Numbered from the stretch's first letter, positions 42,634 to 50,690 are shown. The stretch: 64,000 nt of DNA from Streptomyces achromogenes (GCF_030816715.1 NZ_JAUSYH010000001.1:5146001-5210000); one strand, 5' to 3'. Numbers and translations are program-made. The notes: generated from the sequence alone by a model not told the origin.

Positions 42634-42686
42634 CCGCCTGACCGCCTGACCGCCTGACCGCCTGACCGCCTGACCGCCTGACCGCG
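42631..42686. repeat. Seven tandem copies of TGACCGCC
   Basis: Perfect 8-bp repeats begin exactly at the yccF stop codon; the seventh ends in G. Because 8 is not a multiple of 3, the TGA in successive units falls in each reading frame in turn. Confidence 0.97.
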
Positions 42687-42905
42687 CGGGCATGGCGTTC
42701 GCCCTCGCAGGTGGGCGCGTTGCCCGGGCTGTCCACCGATGCCGGAACCGTCGGTCACCGTCATGCGTCGTTCCGATCAGCACGGCACGGACCCGCGTGC
42801 CACGAAGGACGCGGGGCGTGCCGGAGAGAGCGCGGCCCGTCCGGGGCGACCGACATCACAGTGCCCGGACAGCACGGGCACAGCACGGAAGGGCAGGTTC
42901 AGGGC

Positions 42906-43172
42906 ATGAGCATCATCAGCTGGATCATCCTGGGGTTGTTGGCCGGAGTCATCGCCAAGGTCCTGTTGCCCGGGCGCGACCCGGGCGGATTCGTCGGCAC
43001 GACCCTGATCGGTGTCGCGGGCGCGTTCATCGGCGGCTGGATCTCGGCCCGCTGGCTGGACCACCCCGTCGCCAAGGACTTCTACGACGGCGCCACCTGG
43101 GCCGCCGCGATCGGCGGATCGCTCGTGCTCCTGATCGTCTACCGCCTGCTGTTCGGCAACTCACGCGACTGA
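42906..43172 (+). CDS. GlsB/YeaQ/YmgE-family small membrane protein
   Basis: 88 aa, three hydrophobic segments. It has the family signature GLLAGVIAKVLLPGRDPGG (~residues 10-28) and GTTLIGVAGAFIGGW (Gly-rich second helix). Historically called transglycosylase-associated protein; stress-linked in several bacteria. Monocistronic. ATG preceded by GGGCAGGTTCAGGGC. Confidence 0.88.
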   Translation: MSIISWIILGLLAGVIAKVLLPGRDPGGFVGTTLIGVAGAFIGGWISARWLDHPVAKDFYDGATWAAAIGGSLVLLIVYRLLFGNSRD

Positions 43173-43239
43173 GTCCGCTGCGGTCACCGAGCGCAAGGGC
43201 GGACGCCGACCGGGCGTCCACCCTCGCTCCCGCGGTCGG

Positions 43240-43728
43240 CTACCGGTAGTTCACGAACTGCAGCGCGAAGTCGAAGTCCTGGCCCTTGAGCAGGGTGATG
43301 ACGGTCTGCAGGTCGTCGCGGCTCTTCGAGCTGACCCGCAACTCCTCACCCTGCACCTGGGCCTTCACGCCCTTGGGGCCCTCGTCGCGGATGAGCTTCG
43401 CGACCTTCTTCGCGTTCTCCTGGGAGATGCCCTCCTTGATGTCCGCGAAGAGCTTGTACTCCTTGCCGGAAAGCTGCGGCTCGCCCGCGTCCAGCGCCTT
43501 CAGCGAGATGCCGCGCTTGATCAGCTTGGACTGGAAGACGTCGAGGACAGCGTTCACCCGGTCCTCGGAGTTCGCCTCCATGAGGATCTTCTCACCGGAC
43601 CACGAGATCGAGGCGCCCACGCCCTTGAAGTCGTAGCGCTGGGAGATCTCCTTGGCGGCCTGGTTGAGGGCGTTGTCGACCTCCTGCCGCTCGACCTTCG
43701 AGACGATGTCGAAACTGGAGTCGGCCAT
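43240..43728 (-). CDS. YajQ-family nucleotide-binding protein
   Basis: 162 aa. The N-terminus SFDIVSKVERQEVDNALNQA and QRYDFKGVGASISW are diagnostic of YajQ, a two-domain protein with RNP-like folds. Some members bind cyclic di-GMP and act with transcription regulators; others bind tRNA/GTP. Located 225 bp from tRNA-Tyr, divergent. Confidence 0.94.
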   Translation of the reverse strand: MADSSFDIVSKVERQEVDNALNQAAKEISQRYDFKGVGASISWSGEKILMEANSEDRVNAVLDVFQSKLIKRGISLKALDAGEPQLSGKEYKLFADIKEGISQENAKKVAKLIRDEGPKGVKAQVQGEELRVSSKSRDDLQTVITLLKGQDFDFALQFVNYR

Positions 43729-43953
43729 GTCCTGTGGCTCCTTGTATCGGGGTGCGTATCAGGGTGCGTATCGGCGCACGTGAGGGTGACCGCCGAGCCC
43801 GGCGTGATCCCGGGTCGCATCCGCACAAGCCTAGCCACCCCGCCCCCTCCGGGCGGCGCGGAATCAGGTGGCGAAGCACCCCTGTGCATCGGGTATCGTT
43901 TACGTCGTTGCCAGGGAGCACCGCCGAAAGCGGTTCGAACAGGCGGCAAACCC

Positions 43954-44035
43954 GGCGGTGTGCCCGAGCGGCCAAAGGGAGCAGACTGTAAATCTGCCGG
44001 CTCAGCCTTCCCAGGTTCGAATCCTGGCGCCGCCA
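43954..44035 (+). tRNA. tRNA-Tyr(GTA)
   Basis: 82-nt class II tRNA. Acceptor GGCGGTG (43954-43960) pairs with CGCCGCC (44028-44034), then discriminator A. Anticodon GTA at 43988-43990 and a long variable arm. T-arm GGTTCGAATCC. No encoded CCA. Its 3' part, from within the anticodon stem-loop, is the left copy of the 57-bp repeat bounding the integrated element, and the gene is intact. Confidence 0.97.
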
Positions 44036-44042
44036 CGCTGAG
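43986..44042 (+). repeat. attL, 57-bp direct repeat in tRNA-Tyr
   Basis: Identical over 57 bp to 58125-58181. It begins CTGTAAATCTGCCGG in the anticodon arm and ends CACGCTGAG, seven bases beyond the tRNA. Site-specific recombination at tRNA 3' ends regenerates the tRNA gene. Confidence 0.96.
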
Positions 44043-44044
44043 TG

Positions 44045-44087
44045 AAACCCTCTCTGACCAGGTTAATTGCCTGGTCAGAGGGGGTTT
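44045..44087 (+). terminator. Intrinsic terminator after tRNA-Tyr supplied by the element
   Basis: An 18-bp stem, AAACCCTCTCTGACCAGG with CCTGGTCAGAGGGGGTTT, around a 7-nt loop and followed by a short T-rich run. It lies directly past attL, so it is element DNA that now ends the tRNA transcript. Confidence 0.9.
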
Positions 44088-44209
44088 CTCATTGTCCCTC
44101 GTCGTTCGATCGGCTGTGGACGGGGCGTGGACGTGTCTCACCTCGTACCGCCCGTATCCCACCTTTGATCAGTGCGTGTCCCCCAGGTGTCCCCCGGGGG
44201 TGAGCATGG

Positions 44210-45589
44210 TCACTCCGGCTCGTTCCACTCCCGAAGAGCGGCGTCGATGCGGCTGTTCGCGTGCTCCCGCGTCTGGTCGAGCACCTTGGCGTACACCGTG
44301 TGCAGTACCGCGATGCTGTGGCCGGCACGCCGGGCGCACTCCATGGCGTCCACGCCAGAACTGAGCCAGAACGAAACGCCGGCGTGCCGAAGGTCGTAGG
44401 GACGGCGGGCCAGCAGTGAGGCCGTTTCTGCCTCGTTCAGAACGTCCTTTCGGGCTTTGGCCCACACTTCCCCGTAGCCGGTCTCCTGTAGCAGGCCATT
44501 GCGGTTCGTACGAAAGAGCCGGCCATCGGGTGCCGTGCCGTGCGTGGCGATGTGTTGCCGCAGTAGGCGGACGAAGTGCGGCGGGATCGGAACCGGACGG
44601 GAATCGTTCTTTGCACGGGCCTTGAGATGGCGCATCTCGTGAGCCACCCCGTCGTCGGTCCAACTTCGTCCTGCCCGGACGATCCCTTGGCGCAGAGTGA
44701 GCATCCCCCATCCCGTCTCCGGAAGGTGGCACTGGCTCACGCGTAATCCGGCGGCCTCAGCGGGACGCATGGCCGCGTAGTACAGACATCCGAAGAACGC
44801 TTCCAGGTGCCGCCCGCGCGGGCCCTGCTCTCGCACGCCGGCGAGCAGCGCGCGGACTTGGCGGGGGTTGGCAACGCTCTCCGGGTCCACGGCTTCCACC
44901 GACTTCGGGGCGGTCCACTTCACGGCCGTGATCGGGTTGACCGGCATCGTGAAGTACTGCTCTTCCACGGCGAGCCCGAGGACGTCACTCAGGCAGGCCC
45001 GCTTGCGCTTGGCGGTTCTCGGCGCTGCCTCCTTCCCGTCCAGCCGCAGGGACAATGCGTCCAGGGCCCGACGTACGGTCGCTGGATCCTCCAGTGCCGT
45101 GACCGGCATGGAATGCTTGGAGACCCAGGCGAGGGCGCGGGCCACGTCGTCAGGTGGGGTCTCGTTCCAGCGGTTCCGGTTGTACGCCCATCCGTACAGC
45201 GCACGCCGCAATAGCGCGGTGTCAGGCATCCCCTTTTTGGTCTTCACGAGCGCGGGAGTGATGGTTGCCAGCGCATCGGCGTAGTTCTTCCGCGACTTTG
45301 CCGGGGCCAGCGCCCACTTGCGGTCGATGTAGGCACGGCTGTGCTCGTACCAGGTGATGGAGCCTTGTTTGGCGCGCAGCTCGGAGACGGGCAGTCCCGT
45401 TTCCTCATCGAACTGGTCGCCGCGCCGCACGGCAGACATGAGTTCCGAGCGACGCCCCTCGGCCTGGACCTTGTGTGTGTAGCTCTTCGAGTGCTTCCGC
45501 TCCCCGACCAGCCAGCGCAGACGGTAGGGCTTCGGGCGATCCTTGCGAACCTCGGTGGAGTAGAGGCGAACGTCGTAGGTCAGTGCCAT
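44210..45589 (-). CDS. int: Tyrosine-recombinase integrase
   Basis: Site-specific integrase of the AICE, 459 aa. Catalytic residues: Arg in AAMRPAEAAGLRVSQ (~residue 274), the second Arg in RRPYDLRHAGVSFWL (~399), with Tyr replacing the first His of the HxxR box as in many Streptomyces integrases, then GHSIAVLHTVYAKVL with the nucleophilic Tyr near 432. An N-terminal SAM-like core-binding domain includes ITWYEHSRAYIDRKWA. ATG at 45589 after TTGGAG; longer readings are not supported. It faces attL with the ~120-bp attP arm between. Confidence 0.95.
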   Translation of the reverse strand: MALTYDVRLYSTEVRKDRPKPYRLRWLVGERKHSKSYTHKVQAEGRRSELMSAVRRGDQFDEETGLPVSELRAKQGSITWYEHSRAYIDRKWALAPAKSRKNYADALATITPALVKTKKGMPDTALLRRALYGWAYNRNRWNETPPDDVARALAWVSKHSMPVTALEDPATVRRALDALSLRLDGKEAAPRTAKRKRACLSDVLGLAVEEQYFTMPVNPITAVKWTAPKSVEAVDPESVANPRQVRALLAGVREQGPRGRHLEAFFGCLYYAAMRPAEAAGLRVSQCHLPETGWGMLTLRQGIVRAGRSWTDDGVAHEMRHLKARAKNDSRPVPIPPHFVRLLRQHIATHGTAPDGRLFRTNRNGLLQETGYGEVWAKARKDVLNEAETASLLARRPYDLRHAGVSFWLSSGVDAMECARRAGHSIAVLHTVYAKVLDQTREHANSRIDAALREWNEPE

Positions 45590-45650
45590 ATGAACTCCAA
45601 GGGGGCCCGCCGGAAGCGGGCCCCTCGTGTCTCGTGTGTGCGGGGGGTGG

Positions 45651-45839
45651 TCAGGCGGCGACGTCTTCCATGGACGACCACCACGCGTCGAGGTCGGTGC
45701 GGCGGCAGCGGAGCTGACCGTTGGGGAGCTTGATGAGCTTCGGGGCCTTGCCCCGGGCACGCATGCGGTAGAAGGCGGCGCGGCTCATCTCGATCTCTTC
45801 GAGGACTTCGGGGAGCTTGAGCATCTTGGGGCGGGCCAA
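45651..45839 (-). CDS. xis: Excisionase (Xis/AlpA-type helix-turn-helix)
   Basis: 62 aa. The MerR/AlpA-like fold KLPEVLEEIEMSRAAFYRMR (residues 8-27) with wing QLRCRRTDLDAWW (42-54) is the standard AICE excisionase. It sits 61 bp upstream of int on the same strand and bends att DNA to direct excision. Confidence 0.93.
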   Translation of the reverse strand: MARPKMLKLPEVLEEIEMSRAAFYRMRARGKAPKLIKLPNGQLRCRRTDLDAWWSSMEDVAA

Positions 45840-46236
45840 GGTGGTGACTCCTTCGCAAAGTTCAGGGGCTGGGCGAGGACGGATGGGCTGTGTGTCCGAG
45901 GTGCGGATTTCTGCGTCACCGCGTCATCTGTGTCATTCGCGGCGCTGACCTGCGGTTTTCTGGTGACGCAGCGTTTTGGAGATGCGTCATCGGTGACGCA
46001 GGCGTCCGTCACCGGGTGACGCGGGTGACGCGGGGTGACGCAGCCGAAGCGGGTCTGCGTCACCGCTCTTTCGGCAGGTCAGCGGCCGTTTTCCGGCCTT
46101 GGGTGACGCGGGTGACGCAGCGTCTCTTCTCTTAGGAAAAAAGAAAGGGTGGTGTCTGTTGTGGTGCGCGGCTCAGAGCGTGAAGAAGGAGCCGCTTCGC
46201 GGCACAACCCGTGCAGGGCGGCGGCCGCCGCCGAAC
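45840..46236. other. Non-coding replication-region candidate
   Basis: No gene between xis and the replication helicase. It holds the iteron array and, at 46122-46146, an A/T-rich purine/pyrimidine stretch (CTTCTCTTAGGAAAAAAGAA) that is conspicuous in this GC-rich DNA. Confidence 0.5.
45912..46118. repeat. Iteron-like GGTGACGC array
   Basis: At least seven GGTGACGC copies on the plus strand (45962, 45992, 46015, 46024, 46034, 46102 and 46111), plus inverted copies TGCGTCACC at 45912 and 46056 and degenerate GCGTCAT copies. Some neighbours are 9-10 bp apart, one helix turn. With the adjoining A/T stretch and prim-pol genes this is a candidate origin of the element; a regulator operator is the alternative. 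Confidence 0.6.
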
Positions 46237-46279
46237 AGCAAGAGGAGCACCCATCTGGCGGGGGCGTGCTCCTCTTGCT
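46237..46279 (-). terminator. Terminator after the replication helicase
   Basis: AGCAAGAGGAGCAC (46237-46250) pairs perfectly with GTGCTCCTCTTGCT (46266-46279) around a 15-nt loop, starting 22 bp past the helicase stop codon. Confidence 0.8.
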
Positions 46280-46301
46280 TGTGCGGGCGGTGTGGTGCCG
46301 G

Positions 46302-47780
46302 TCAGAACGCCGGTTCCTGCTCGTGGGGGTGCGACGGTGCCGGCGGCCGGGTCATCTCGATGTAGCGGGCCGTCTTGGTGCGCCCCCAGTCGATGAGCAC
46401 GCCCCGGGCGGCGAGGGTGGGCTGAAGCCGCTTGAGACGGTCTGAGAGCACCTTGCCCGTGGTCGGCCACCCTTTCGGCAGGGGACGGCAGTCCTCGCCG
46501 CTGTAGAGGCCCGTGAGGCAGTGCAGCCACTCGGCAGACGTCATCCGCTGCTCCGCCCCCGCCTCCAGGCTCGCGGCGTGCTTGAGCACCGTCTGTGCCA
46601 ACAGGTCGCCCTCGATGACGTCGTCGTTGAGGTCGTCCAGGCTGGCCCGGTAGGCGTTGAGCGCTCCCAGCCCGGTTGCCGCGTCGAGCTGCGCGCACAG
46701 ATGGGCGAAGTCGGCCATCCGCAGGTCGGTGGGGATGTCCACCTCCGCTGCCCGAACCTGCACGGTGAGGTCCAGGAGGGAGCCGAGGACGATGGGAAGC
46801 ACCTCCTCGAATTCCGCCCACAGTTCCGCTTCGGTGCGCCGGGTGCGGGGGCGTTCCAGGCGGAGCGGCAGGAGCCGTTCGGCGAGGTCGGGACGGATGA
46901 CACCGACGTCGATGCCGGTCAGGAGCAGGGGGCGGCGGTAGCGGGCGCGTACGACGTCGCCGTCGGTGTAGAGGGCGCGTTTGATGGTCTCGGCTCCGGT
47001 GACGATGCAGCACATCAGGTCGGACAGGTCCGGGGCGAGGTGGGAGAGGTTGTCCAGGGCGGTGACCCATCCGGCGGCCACGGCCGCGATCAGGTTCTCT
47101 TCGTCCTTGGGGGCGCGGCGCAGGTCGCCGCTCATGCCCTCGATGATCCGCACGAGCATCCGGCCGCCGGTGGACTTGCCCGCGCCCTGCGGGCCGGTGA
47201 GGAACGGTGCCGGCACGGGCACGGACGGGCCGAGACAGCCGATCAGCCACGCGATGGCCAGGCACTCGGTCTCCGCGTTGGCGAAGTTGCACAGCCGCAG
47301 CAGGAGATCGATGCCCTTGCCGGCGGTGTCTTTGGCGGGCAGGGGGAGTTCCCCGGTGAGCTGGGTGCGCCGCCAGCACACCTCGCGCGGGTCGGGGGTG
47401 ACGACGTCCCAGCCGGTGGGGTGGATACGGACCGACTGTCCGTCGTCGCGGCCGAGGTCGAGCCAGGTCGCGCCGTCGAATCCCGGTGCGACGCGGATGT
47501 GGACGGGCTGAACGTCCTGGCTCATGGCGAGTGCTTCGATCAAGTCCAACGCCTCCTTGAGGGCGGTTCCGTTGAACACGCCGTGTCCGTCGTTGAAGAG
47601 GCCGACCATGAGTTCCTGTCGGTGGCTTCCCGAGGTGCCCTGTGAGCGGATCGGCCGGGCCACGGGGTGGCCGTTCTTCTGCGCGTACACGGTTCCGTCG
47701 GCGGTGCGGAAGTACCGGAAGTGCGCTTGTGCGTAGTCGGCGATGACGTCGCGGGCGGGAGTCTTGTCGTCGTCAGCCAT
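46302..47780 (-). CDS. AAA+ replicative helicase/ATPase of the prim-pol pair
   Basis: 492 aa. Walker A is LTGPQGAGKSTGGRML (~residues 193-206). Downstream lie VTALDNLSHLAPDLSDLMCC (likely Walker B and sensor region) and LLTGIDVGVIRPDLAERLLP. Architecture resembles D5/DUF3987-like helicases paired with prim-pol primases in SLP1-type (RepPP) AICEs. The ATG overlaps the prim-pol stop (TGATG), so both proteins are made together. It would unwind the element origin. Confidence 0.85.
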   Translation of the reverse strand: MADDDKTPARDVIADYAQAHFRYFRTADGTVYAQKNGHPVARPIRSQGTSGSHRQELMVGLFNDGHGVFNGTALKEALDLIEALAMSQDVQPVHIRVAPGFDGATWLDLGRDDGQSVRIHPTGWDVVTPDPREVCWRRTQLTGELPLPAKDTAGKGIDLLLRLCNFANAETECLAIAWLIGCLGPSVPVPAPFLTGPQGAGKSTGGRMLVRIIEGMSGDLRRAPKDEENLIAAVAAGWVTALDNLSHLAPDLSDLMCCIVTGAETIKRALYTDGDVVRARYRRPLLLTGIDVGVIRPDLAERLLPLRLERPRTRRTEAELWAEFEEVLPIVLGSLLDLTVQVRAAEVDIPTDLRMADFAHLCAQLDAATGLGALNAYRASLDDLNDDVIEGDLLAQTVLKHAASLEAGAEQRMTSAEWLHCLTGLYSGEDCRPLPKGWPTTGKVLSDRLKRLQPTLAARGVLIDWGRTKTARYIEMTRPPAPSHPHEQEPAF

Positions 47781-48619
47781 CACAGTCCCAACCGGGTGCG
47801 GGCGTTGGTCCACGCATCCGTGCAGTGCCGGACGGTTTCGCCCTTGGCCTGCGCGGCGGTGAACAGCCGCCCGATGTGGACGTCGGTGAGGCAACCGCAC
47901 CGGCCGTGTGCGGACAGCACGGCGAGGAACGTCCGATAGACGTCGGCGTGGATTCCCTCGCGGGCGTCGGTGATGCGCTGCTCGGCCATGGCGATGCCCC
48001 GCTCGAGGTAGACGGGCGTGCGGTGCCTGCACTCCCCACCACCGGCCGGCGCGGGCACAGTGATGGCCAGTGATGCCGGCCGGACCGCTGCAGGCTTCTT
48101 CATGACCAATGCGCGCACGGTGTCCGGCAGGGTGGTCATGGTCCCGGTGCCGGGCCCGAGATAGCGGGCGTAGGACATCGTCGACTTGATGTCGACGCCC
48201 GGCCGGACCGCATTGGCGGACTGCATCGGCCCGAGGTAGATCCAGTGCTCCCCGCGGGTGGTGGGCACGGTCTGTGTGGCCGGCAGGTTCTCGCGTGCCC
48301 ACGTGACCGCGTCGGCGTTGTCCAGGTCCACGACCGTCAGCCATGCTCCGCCGGGGTGGTAGGCGACCGCGCTCGCCCGCAGCCATGCGCGCCGCCACAC
48401 GGCGGACTGGATGATGTCCGGGTCCGTGGTCGCGGCGGCCCACGCGTGGCAGGTGCCGGGGCAGGCGCACGGCCCGGCGTTCTTCATGTTGGGCCGTCCG
48501 CCGCACGCGTTGTCGGTGCAGCGGCGGCAGTTGCCGAACGGGACCTTTCCCGCTCGCAGCGGCAGGACCGGGATCTGGGAGGAGGCCAGTTGGAGAGCCG
48601 TGTGCAGGTGCTCGTTCAT
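47780..48619 (-). CDS. Bifunctional DNA primase/polymerase (prim-pol)
   Basis: 279 aa. The archaeo-eukaryotic primase-polymerase fold is shown by AWLTVVDLDNADAVTWAREN (catalytic DxD as DLD, ~residue 96) and RGEHWIYLGPMQ (His of the active site). Upstream is a Cys-rich zinc-binding insert CRRCTDNACGG...CACPGTCHAW (residues ~31-60). Starts priming for the element's replication with its coupled helicase. ATGA overlap with the methyltransferase stop. Confidence 0.88.
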   Translation of the reverse strand: MNEHLHTALQLASSQIPVLPLRAGKVPFGNCRRCTDNACGGRPNMKNAGPCACPGTCHAWAAATTDPDIIQSAVWRRAWLRASAVAYHPGGAWLTVVDLDNADAVTWARENLPATQTVPTTRGEHWIYLGPMQSANAVRPGVDIKSTMSYARYLGPGTGTMTTLPDTVRALVMKKPAAVRPASLAITVPAPAGGGECRHRTPVYLERGIAMAEQRITDAREGIHADVYRTFLAVLSAHGRCGCLTDVHIGRLFTAAQAKGETVRHCTDAWTNARTRLGL

Positions 48620-49701
48620 GCCGCCGCCTCCCCCGCCGGCATGGCCGCAGCGGTTCCGAGCAGCCGGCCGTAGGCGTGGTGGGCCTGGCGGGGCACGACG
48701 CCGTTACCCAGGATCTTGAGCTGTTCCTTGCGGGGGATGCCGGGTACGGCGGTGACCCATCCTTCGGGCAGGCCCAGCGGCGACAGACGCCGATTTCCGC
48801 GTGTGCCCGGTTCGGTCGGACACGGTGCCGCCCGTCCGGTGATGCGCTCCCAACGGCGGATCGCGGGCCCGTAGTCAGTGCCGTCACTGGCCACCCATCG
48901 CGCGTCGGGCCGGACCGGCCCGGACAGGGTCGTGTCCACGCCGGCGAGCAGGTTGACGGCCACCTCGTTGAGCGGGCGGGCGTTGCGTTCGAGCAGGTTC
49001 GACGCCCCCGACTTCCAGTCCCGGGCCGCCGGGGTGGGCAGCAGACTCACTGATGCGGGGGTGCGGGGAGCCTCGTGACGGCGGTGCGCAGGTTCAACCC
49101 GCACTTGCGCTTCGGCGACGTTCCGGGGCCGCCAGTGCCGTCCGAGCTGGTGGGGGTCGGCATCAGCGGGATGGGCAACTGCGAACCAGCGGTCGCGTTC
49201 GTGCGGGGCACCGACTTCGGCGTCACCAGCTCGTAGACATGTCCAGCGCGCGTCATACCCGAGCGCGGCCAGGTCCGCGGCGACGACGTCCAGCCCCCGC
49301 GAGCGGAGCGCCGCCACGTTTTCCAGGAACACGAGACGCGGTCGAACGTGGCCCACAGCCTCAGCGACGTTCTTCCATACGCGCGACCACTGCCCATTGA
49401 TCCCGTCCCTTCGTCCAGCGTTCGAGGTGTTGCGGCAGGGGAAACCGGCACCGATCACGTCCGGCCGGAACACGTCCCGGACCAGGTCCCAGTCGACGGT
49501 GCGGATGTCCCCGAGGTTGGGCACGTCCGGGTGTCGGGCGGCGAACACGGCAGCGGCATGCGGGTCGTTCTCGGCGAAGGCGGCGACCTGGCCGCCGATG
49601 CGGGCCCGGATCGCCGCTTCGAGTCCGCCGTAGCCGGCGCACAGGGCGACGATCGTCGGCGGCGAGCCGGGCACTCGCCTCATGTCGGTGGGTTGCGTCA
49701 T
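48616..49701 (-). CDS. Cytosine-C5 DNA methyltransferase (orphan)
   Basis: 361 aa. Motif I VALCAGYGGLEAAI (~residue 17), motif IV GAGFPCRNTSNAG with the nucleophilic Cys near residue 89 (Arg where most enzymes have Gln), motif VI VFLENVAALRSRG, motif VIII HERDRWFAVA and C-terminal motif X LKILGNGVVPRQA. The target-recognition domain lies between VIII and X. No restriction endonuclease is nearby, so protection of the element from host restriction is the likely role. First gene of the coupled replication group. ATG at 49701 after GGAGG. Confidence 0.9.
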   Translation of the reverse strand: MTQPTDMRRVPGSPPTIVALCAGYGGLEAAIRARIGGQVAAFAENDPHAAAVFAARHPDVPNLGDIRTVDWDLVRDVFRPDVIGAGFPCRNTSNAGRRDGINGQWSRVWKNVAEAVGHVRPRLVFLENVAALRSRGLDVVAADLAALGYDARWTCLRAGDAEVGAPHERDRWFAVAHPADADPHQLGRHWRPRNVAEAQVRVEPAHRRHEAPRTPASVSLLPTPAARDWKSGASNLLERNARPLNEVAVNLLAGVDTTLSGPVRPDARWVASDGTDYGPAIRRWERITGRAAPCPTEPGTRGNRRLSPLGLPEGWVTAVPGIPRKEQLKILGNGVVPRQAHHAYGRLLGTAAAMPAGEAAA

Positions 49702-49789
49702 GCTGGGAGACCTCCAACAGGTCAGTTGCTGGCTGGTTGGCAAGGGCGACCCCGGGTTCTTGGCGGAATGGGGGTCGCCCTTGGTGTAG

Positions 49790-50118
49790 CTATTGGTGGT
49801 CGGTCAGGGTGCGGGCGTACTGCTGACGGACGTAGTCGCGCGGGTCACAGATGACGTCGGCCCGATCCAGGTCGAGCACGTAGAGGCCGCCGCGACGGCG
49901 GTCTCGGTGACCTCGCCGGGGGTGTCCGGCTCGTCGAGCAGCGCGATGCGGTCGAGCAGGGCCGCCTTGCGCAGGTAGAAGACCCGGTCCAGCTTGGTGA
50001 AGCACTGCCGGGCGGCGAGGGTGCGGGCCGTCCAGCCGATCTCGTCGAGGATGCTGGGGGCGTTCGCGTACGCCTGCTCGGGTGTCGGGAACGGATCGCG
50101 GGTGAGGTGGGTGTTCAT
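49790..50118 (-). pseudogene. Small AICE hypothetical gene with frameshift
   Basis: From the ATG at 50118 the frame reads NTHLTRDPFPTPEQAYANAP, then LDRVFYLRKAALLDRIALLD and TPGEVTETAVAAA. It then degenerates into a Ser/Thr run. One base off, the reading continues as LYVLDLDRADVICDPRDYVR and ends ARTLTDHQ at 49790. The switch is near 49883-49892. An intact version would be ~109 aa. No known domain. Either a real 1-bp deletion or a sequencing error. Confidence 0.6.
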
Positions 50119-50134
50119 GGGTGGTGGTCTCCTG

Positions 50135-50443
50135 TCAGCGCTTGGAGCCGAAGAGCTTGAGGGTGATGCCGCCGACGCTTACGGGGCCGGTGGCGGCGGC
50201 GATCGAGACGGCGGTGTGCACGGCGAAGTCGAGCAGGGCCAGCAGCGCGGCGACGGTCGCGAAGACTCCGACCGCGCCGGCGGTGGCGACGGCGAGCGGG
50301 TACAGGTAGGCGGCCAGGGGGCGCCCGTGGGGGTCGGTGGTGTGGATGACGATGACGAGGGGTTGGCCGGTGGTCTGTGCGCGGCGGTAGGCGTCGGCGG
50401 GGATGTGCGGGGCGAGGGTGCCGGGCGGGTCGGTGCGGCGCAT
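50135..50443 (-). CDS. Small AICE membrane protein
   Basis: 102 aa. A hydrophilic N-terminus (RRTDPPGTLAPHIPADAYRR, then VIVIHTTDPHGRPLAAYLYP) precedes two hydrophobic stretches, VATAGAVGVFATVAALLALL and VHTAVSIAAATGPVSVGG. No family recognised; size and place between tra and replication genes suit an auxiliary or spread protein. ATG at 50443 chosen; an upstream ATG at 50548 adds 35 unsupported residues. Confidence 0.65.
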   Translation of the reverse strand: MRRTDPPGTLAPHIPADAYRRAQTTGQPLVIVIHTTDPHGRPLAAYLYPLAVATAGAVGVFATVAALLALLDFAVHTAVSIAAATGPVSVGGITLKLFGSKR

Positions 50444-50578
50444 GGGTCCCCCTTCGAGGGCGCGCGGCGGGATCGTGCGGGACGTATGCGGAACGGCTCC
50501 CGGCCATCGGCCAGGGAGGAAGAACCACCCCCTTCGGGAAGGCCTCAACAGGGGGTTTCAGGGGGCTGACCTGCGGGC

Positions 50579-50670
50579 CTCCCTGCCTCCCTGAGAGATC
50601 ATCAGTGCAGGTCAAGGCCAGGGAGGCGGGGCAGGGAGGGGTTCAGGGAGTTCTCCCTGCCTCCCTGGCC
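50579..50670. repeat. CCTCCCTG octamer cluster after tra (candidate clt)
   Basis: The octamer occurs about six times within ~90 bp. There are two direct copies near 50579-50593, two inverted (CAGGGAGG-type) within 50619-50638, and two direct within 50653-50668. It abuts the 3' end of the tra gene, where clt loci with 8-bp TraB-recognition sequences sit in other Streptomyces plasmids (established for pSVH1-type systems). Function here is inference. Confidence 0.6.
50616..50670 (-). terminator. Long hairpin after the tra gene
   Basis: GGCCAGGGAG (50616-50625) pairs with CTCCCTGGCC (50661-50670), and GCAGGGAG (50631-50638) with CTCCCTGC (50653-50660), with a 5-nt bulge and 14-nt loop. It starts 20 bp past the tra stop. 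It is made of the same octamers as the candidate clt. Confidence 0.65.
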
Positions 50671-50690
50671 GGGGCGGGGTCTCCTCCCCG

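Noticed and set aside
44093..44209. Possible small gene between the tRNA terminator and int
   Set aside because: Only 117 bp, no start with ribosome site; it is best read as the attP arm.
45912..46118. Repeat cluster considered as a CRISPR array
   Set aside because: Units are 8-9 bp, in both orientations, without spacers of constant length, and no cas gene is present.
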